Source: an uncultured Eubacteriales bacterium (GTDB taxonomy: Bacteria; Bacillota; Clostridia; Oscillospirales; Acutalibacteraceae). Taken from it: 16,190 nucleotides of DNA. The notes beneath the pieces were generated by a model, which was not told the origin of the DNA, did no database searches, and was given only the letters and a program-made list of their open reading frames with translations. Positions 13,301 to 16,190 of the stretch are shown here, piece after piece. The number at the start of each line of letters is the position of its first letter. The first letter of the stretch is position 1. Made by a program: the position numbers and the translations under genes. The stretch spans positions 1-16,190 of the forward strand of contig CAKSDF010000029.1 in NCBI GenBank assembly GCA_934444695.1, in the 5' to 3' direction.

Positions 13301-15708
13301 GAAGCGTTGTTGGGCAGGCAGCAAAGTCCTTCGTGCGACAACACCTTCTGGCTTCCTACCGAAAGGATCTTTCCGAGGTGATTTTGGTTTCGGTAATAGG
13401 AAGACGAGCTATAGGAACCTTCGGCAAGCTGGAAGTTGTTAAGCTTTATTATATCTCCCTTTTGAGCCAGCACCTTAGTGCTGTAAACCGTCTTTTGAGA
13501 CGAAAGCTCATTCGACACTATTTCCAGGGTGTTTTCACCGGCGGGAACGGTAAAGTTAAAGCCGAATGCGCCGAAAGGATCGATTTCGGAAGTGGCCGAA
13601 AGAGCGCTCGAATTGAGCTTAACCGCAGGATTGACCGAACGGGCGACACCCTTCATATTGATGCTGTAAGAAGGCACAACCAGGTCGGGATAGATCTGCG
13701 GAGAGGTAACATAAGTCTCTCCCCTGTCAAGCTCACGGTAAAGGGTAGGCTCAAACCAGCCCGAGCTGTCGCAGTTGTAGAAGTCGTTGCTCATATTAAG
13801 CTCGATGGTAAGTATGTTAACGCCGGTTATATCAACCGAGGTAAAGAAATACTGGAGAAAATCGATACGGTCGGTGGAGCTTAACAGCACATCGTCTCCG
13901 TATATCATAAACTGAACATAATAGGGATAGGGCGAATCGAGGGGGATCCATCTGTCGCGCTTGCCCACATATGCCGAGAAACGGGTGTAACCCAGTCCGG
14001 TTAGATCATATTTTGCAACGGCACTGCTGGTTCCGTTGGGATGGGAAGCAATACCCTTACTGAACTGACGGCCGGCACACACAAGATCCCTTGCATCGGG
14101 AGCGGTATTATAGCCCTCAGAAGCGTTAAGATAGTATGTAGGCAGTGTGGTAAGCGAAACGGTATCCACAAAAGCGGTCTTTCCGTAATTTTCGGAAATC
14201 TCGCCATCAAAGGTAAGTCTCGCATCGGCAAATACCGACTGGCAGCCGTCCGAGCCGTTTTCAGGGGTGACGCGAAGGGAGAGAGACTTATATCCCTTGA
14301 TGGAAACATCGATCTCCTCAACGGTTTTTTCGTCCTTTATGACGGCCGATTTATAAAGCTCAACGCCGTCTCCGTAAACGGTAAATACAACGCCGTTTCC
14401 GGCAGCAGCGCCGTAAAGGCAGAGTCCCACCGTCGCCTTGAATCGGCTGGCAGTAACGCCGGTAAGGCTGTAATGAAGCTGAGAGGGAATGGGCCTCGGG
14501 GTGCCGTATTCATCATATGTTGTGGGATTTACAAGCAATCCTTTTTTATACGCTTTTCCGCCGGCCAAAAGGTTTTTCATACCCGATTTGTCTTTTATAA
14601 CATCGCCCTTGTTTGTGTAGTCGGAAAGCACCATATCGCTGACATAAAGCACAGACTGCTCGTTTTCGGGGGCTTTAATATACACGGCAGGATCGGCAAA
14701 AACAGCCGCCTCGCCCGTGGCTCCGTCTCCGCCGTCGATGTTTACGATGCGGATGGATTTAGCGTCGGAAATGTCGCAGTAAATGCGATAGTATTCGCCG
14801 ACCTTCATAAGGGGAGTTTCAATTCTCTCGCCCTTGTCAAAGCCCTGTCCCTTGTCGATGGTCAGAGCAAACTTGGTGTTTCCTGCCGAAGCGGTGGACT
14901 TTTTAGAGTCGAGACCGACATATGCAGAGAATTTTGAAGCCTTTAAGTTAGAGACATCATACTCCACATATCTTTCTCCCGAAACCTCGTTAAAGCAAAT
15001 ACCGGTATCAAATTCGAAACCGTTGAAACTGCCGTTTTTGCGATACTGGGCGGCATTTCCCGAAAGAGCATATGTCTTATCGGTATCGCCGAACAGTTTT
15101 TCAAGACGGTTGGTCGATTCAACTCCGGCAAGAGAAAGCAGCGATACCTTGTCGTAATTGACTGCAGTGTAGCCGTCATCCTTCTCAAGCGAAGGGCTGA
15201 GGAAATAGGCAAGATCGCCGGCATTGTCGCCGTTCGACTCGATTTTCAGACAAATGTCCGAAGCTCCGGCAATATTGACCGTTTGCTCAACCGGCGCAAT
15301 TTTGTTCAAAGCGCCGCTGTTGTAGGCTTCCTTACCGTCGACGATTACCTTATAGATAACGCCGTTTCCGGTGTCGTTAGATGCCTTTGCCACCGCGAAG
15401 GAAAGGGTTTTAAAGCCCATATCGGTCACGTCGTAGTGAACAAAAGCAGGACTGTCTGCACCGGGAGTCATAGCTATACTGTTTGGATAATCTTTTCCGT
15501 CGGCCTTTTGAGTGCCGAAGGTTGCTCCCGAAGCAAAGTCAAGCTGACTGCTGCTTTCGGCCGCAAGATCGGTCAGGTAAACGGTGTTTCCGCTTTTGGT
15601 CTCAAGGCCGCTTGCACCAAACGACGAAACCACAGCGGTTGTCAAAAGCAGGCTCAGCGAAAGTATCAGGCTGATGGATGCTTTTAACACATTGCGTTTC
15701 ATTTTCAT
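10357..15708 (-). CDS. Secreted modular GH36-type glycosidase (probable alpha-galactosidase) with NPCBM-like modules and an internal dockerin
   Basis: This is a predicted extracellular protein of 1783 residues. Residues 1 to about 33 are a signal peptide (basic start, hydrophobic core, cleavage near FGA-SG). About five related beta-sandwich modules of the NPCBM type follow (roughly 42-175, 184-345, 352-502, 511-660, 752-895). They share patterns such as YDVTDMGFKTLSFAVA, YDLTGLGYTRFSAYVGKRD and a closing FADA or WIEP strand. Further beta-rich segments lie at 671-750 and 908-1030. The GH36 unit starts near 1078 (DGKTYEGL; EWTIYYTN at 1141-1148), is interrupted by a dockerin (1153-1210), then resumes (IGWSGTW 1297-1303). 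In the barrel, WWWIDAGWY (1412-1420), LLWFEPER (1463-1470), YREDFN (1533-1538, predicted nucleophile Asp1536) and CASGGNRND (1582-1590, predicted acid/base Asp1590) are clear. Alpha-galactosidase is the best call; alpha-N-acetylgalactosaminidase is possible. The ATG at 15708 has AAGGGGCG 7 nt upstream; the frame is open further upstream but that part is leader. Confidence 0.88.
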   Translation of the reverse strand: MKMKRNVLKASISLILSLSLLLTTAVVSSFGASGLETKSGNTVYLTDLAAESSSQLDFASGATFGTQKADGKDYPNSIAMTPGADSPAFVHYDVTDMGFKTLSFAVAKASNDTGNGVIYKVIVDGKEAYNSGALNKIAPVEQTVNIAGASDICLKIESNGDNAGDLAYFLSPSLEKDDGYTAVNYDKVSLLSLAGVESTNRLEKLFGDTDKTYALSGNAAQYRKNGSFNGFEFDTGICFNEVSGERYVEYDVSNLKASKFSAYVGLDSKKSTASAGNTKFALTIDKGQGFDKGERIETPLMKVGEYYRIYCDISDAKSIRIVNIDGGDGATGEAAVFADPAVYIKAPENEQSVLYVSDMVLSDYTNKGDVIKDKSGMKNLLAGGKAYKKGLLVNPTTYDEYGTPRPIPSQLHYSLTGVTASRFKATVGLCLYGAAAGNGVVFTVYGDGVELYKSAVIKDEKTVEEIDVSIKGYKSLSLRVTPENGSDGCQSVFADARLTFDGEISENYGKTAFVDTVSLTTLPTYYLNASEGYNTAPDARDLVCAGRQFSKGIASHPNGTSSAVAKYDLTGLGYTRFSAYVGKRDRWIPLDSPYPYYVQFMIYGDDVLLSSTDRIDFLQYFFTSVDITGVNILTIELNMSNDFYNCDSSGWFEPTLYRELDRGETYVTSPQIYPDLVVPSYSINMKGVARSVNPAVKLNSSALSATSEIDPFGAFGFNFTVPAGENTLEIVSNELSSQKTVYSTKVLAQKGDIIKLNNFQLAEGSYSSSSYYRNQNHLGKILSVGSQKVLSHEGLCCLPNNASNMDANFDISDFDYTYFRATVGRDDFGNTENRVRFYVLADGRQVASSNEMAPGQSQLITAAIPANASILTLRAVTTEGISGNAADWIEPILCRSESSLNKNEKSEFSASSATAVNSQYNFSARFSAAQGFSQLSLHTSSSGEKEVALYKYTHSFNRSLQATPIYKNDKLAVSGGALNVVLEQVAQPGEYLLVVYDGISTRASQSDYGFVYTDGTYTGAFPEMSVVFESNSASCFNSIKGKNEPEENTDNTGSFTDEEKQKAKEKIEGYINDISTLPVSMTLDGKTYEGLSAEHFARMKTETSEDKDYGKKNTTVYLVNKESKVNLTVEFSAYPDYAAYEWTIYYTNPSSYGDLDKNGKIEAVDALRALQTFVGTYNPEGEDIFVTDVNGDGEITTRDALIILQCSVGSNTMSRNGNTAKVTNPVAAKASFEGANPYIGTSYSDINNANTAPYMPMELYLKSGDEYTFAPSTGRSTENVFPYYNVEHGSDGTFMAIGWSGTWQSDIAFDGSTTTVTAKQQTFDSYLKPGERVATPTVAFVEYSGRDLSRSANLWRKWIIDCNMRKDDNGEIMKGGRGASVTGGEDTNETGNQNTQIEQLNYLLEKGVDLNWWWIDAGWYPTSFNDDKTTSSWAAVGNWTVSSRYGDFSEVGKNAHDKGKKVLLWFEPERFALNVNDLKDDGTTLKKEWMTDYGTLGFDVAGQHMVNLGNDEAREWVTNRVISILKAADFDLYREDFNIIPSEYWKLGDTEDRQGITENLSVQGHYKFWDDLIEAGYFIDCCASGGNRNDLQSLRRAVFLHPTDALYSAWNAKQGGAMVMYRWLPYFGANTSGASGTGAEGKYNLRSSFRPWTEFIYNVPTENGSVDWNQIASLSKEVAGLQNFIYDQYYELTEWSIGVTDWLSYEFFNSEQNKGYAIVYARERTDVGTKTIRFKGLLPDKNYTVTSTDTNLKVTATGRELMLGGVELTLSARSSDILYINAA
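12079..12252 (-). other. Dockerin type I domain encoded inside the GH36 region
   Basis: Residues 1153-1210 of the glycosidase hold two calcium-binding repeats. The first is DLDKNGKIEAVDAL (1154-1167; ligands at D1154, D1156, N1158, D1165). The second is DVNGDGEITTRDAL (1188-1201; D1188, N1190, D1192, D1199). Each is followed by the usual helix (RALQTFVG, IILQCSVG). Dockerins bind cohesins on scaffoldins or cell-surface proteins. Most dockerins are terminal or lie between modules. Here the GH36 beta-sandwich appears to continue on both sides. No cohesin gene is in the window. Confidence 0.88.
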
Positions 15709-15775
15709 TTTTTCGCCCCTTTTCGGTTTGCTGCGGCACACAAAAAATCTCAGTCCTTTAAAATTCCGACACTGC

Positions 15776-15796
15776 GATTTCGCCCGCCGCAAAATC
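15776..15796 (-). promoter_or_regulatory. Hairpin in the 5' leader of the glycosidase mRNA
   Basis: On the minus strand GATTTTGC, loop GGCGG, GCGAAATC form an 8-bp stem (one G-U pair), about 70 nt before the start codon and 35 nt after the predicted transcription start. A second smaller stem with a TTTTTT loop (GTTGC/GCGAC) lies nearer the 5' end. Function is unknown; mRNA stabilisation or a regulatory structure are possible. Confidence 0.4.
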
Positions 15797-15837
15797 AATA
15801 ATAAGTTCTGTCGCAAAAAAGCAACTTTCACACATTA

Positions 15838-15866
15838 AATTTAGCACATTTATATAAATAAGTCAA
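15838..15866 (-). promoter_or_regulatory. Sigma-A promoter of the glycosidase gene
   Basis: On the minus strand TTGACT (15866-15861) and TAAATT (15843-15838) are 17 bp apart, matching 5/6 and 4/6 of consensus. Transcription would start near 15831 and give a leader of about 120 nt. The surrounding DNA is highly AT-rich. The -35 element lies inside an inverted repeat that may be an operator. Confidence 0.7.
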
Positions 15867-15886
15867 TTAAAATAATTGATTTATTT
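15856..15886. repeat. Inverted repeat over the glycosidase -35 region (candidate operator)
   Basis: AAATAAGTCAATTA (15856-15869) and TAATTGATTTATTT (15873-15886) are reverse complements with one mismatch, separated by AAA. The left arm contains the -35 hexamer of the leftward promoter. A dimeric regulator bound here would block or modulate transcription of the glycosidase gene. The AT-rich composition raises the chance of coincidence. Confidence 0.5.
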
Positions 15887-16190
15887 GGACTTTTTTGGTT
15901 TTTTGACTTTAGTTATAATCAGCTTCTTTTTGTTGTTTATTATTGATTTTTCACGGTGTTAAAACGAAATTACCACCTATAATAAAAACCATTTTATAAC
16001 AAAACGCAAGTTTCAAAATCATATTTTTATATTGCACCCCGAAAATGCGCCGTTTTTATCGCAAAAGAAAAACCGACGGTGCATCCTAAAATTGCCGTCG
16101 GCCAACCCCCTGCCAAGCCGCAAAAGCTTTTGTGAAGGTATTTTTCTATTGATATATTGAAAAAAATTTATTGTTCAAATTTTTTTGCTG
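15887..16190. other. AT-rich intergenic right edge
   Basis: This AT-rich stretch of about 300 bp holds no credible coding sequence. It contains the terminator of a leftward gene lying beyond the window (16062-16101) and, to its left, T- and A-tracts leading into the glycosidase promoter. A TATAAT at 15914-15919 on the plus strand has no matching -35. Confidence 0.5.
16062..16101 (-). terminator. Intrinsic terminator of an upstream leftward gene outside the window
   Basis: On the minus strand CCGACGG (16101-16095) and CCGTCGG (16079-16073) form a 7-bp GC-rich stem around a 15-nt loop, followed by TTTTTCTTTT (16072-16063). Its orientation says that a gene to the right of the window is transcribed leftward and ends here, so the glycosidase is transcribed from its own promoter. 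Confidence 0.7.

Overview
The window looks like chromosomal DNA from an anaerobic Firmicute of the class Clostridia, probably a plant-polysaccharide-degrading gut or rumen member of the Ruminococcaceae/Oscillospiraceae type. That is inferred from GGAGG-type ribosome sites, AT-rich intergenic regions with good sigma-A promoters, a class I DAHP synthase operon, a YesN-like AraC regulator, and a secreted dockerin-bearing glycosidase. No phage, transposon, CRISPR or RNA genes were seen.

Layout. Positions 110-1312 (minus) encode an orphan AraC/YesN-type regulator. It is separated from the next unit by a divergent AT-rich region with promoters on both strands. From 1813 to 10288 (plus) lies one long aromatic amino acid operon: a sigma-A promoter, a Tyr/Phe-rich leader peptide, an intrinsic terminator with a competing antiterminator, then pheA - aroB - aroC - aroE/aroK fusion - aroQ - aroA - tyrA - aroF and a strong terminator. 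Most genes overlap by 1-11 nt. Positions 10357-15708 (minus) encode one very large secreted modular protein: signal peptide, about five NPCBM-like carbohydrate-binding modules, a dockerin, and a GH36-type alpha-galactosidase-like catalytic region. It has its own promoter, which overlaps an inverted repeat. The far right holds the terminator of a leftward gene lying outside the window.

How it works together. The operon encodes every step from erythrose-4-phosphate plus PEP to chorismate (aroF, aroB, aroQ, aroE, aroK, aroA, aroC), and then the branch enzymes to phenylpyruvate (pheA) and 4-hydroxyphenylpyruvate (tyrA). Only the final transaminase is absent, and no tryptophan-branch gene is present. 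The leader peptide carries Phe-Ser-Tyr-Tyr-Tyr-Tyr-Phe immediately before an RNA region that can fold as mutually exclusive hairpins. The whole pathway therefore appears to be controlled by classical ribosome-stalling attenuation that senses its own two end products. This mechanism is familiar from proteobacterial pheA, whereas Firmicutes usually use T-box or TRAP control. It is the most interesting element in the window. The second notable element is the glycosidase, whose dockerin appears to be inserted inside the N-terminal beta-sandwich of the GH36 unit.
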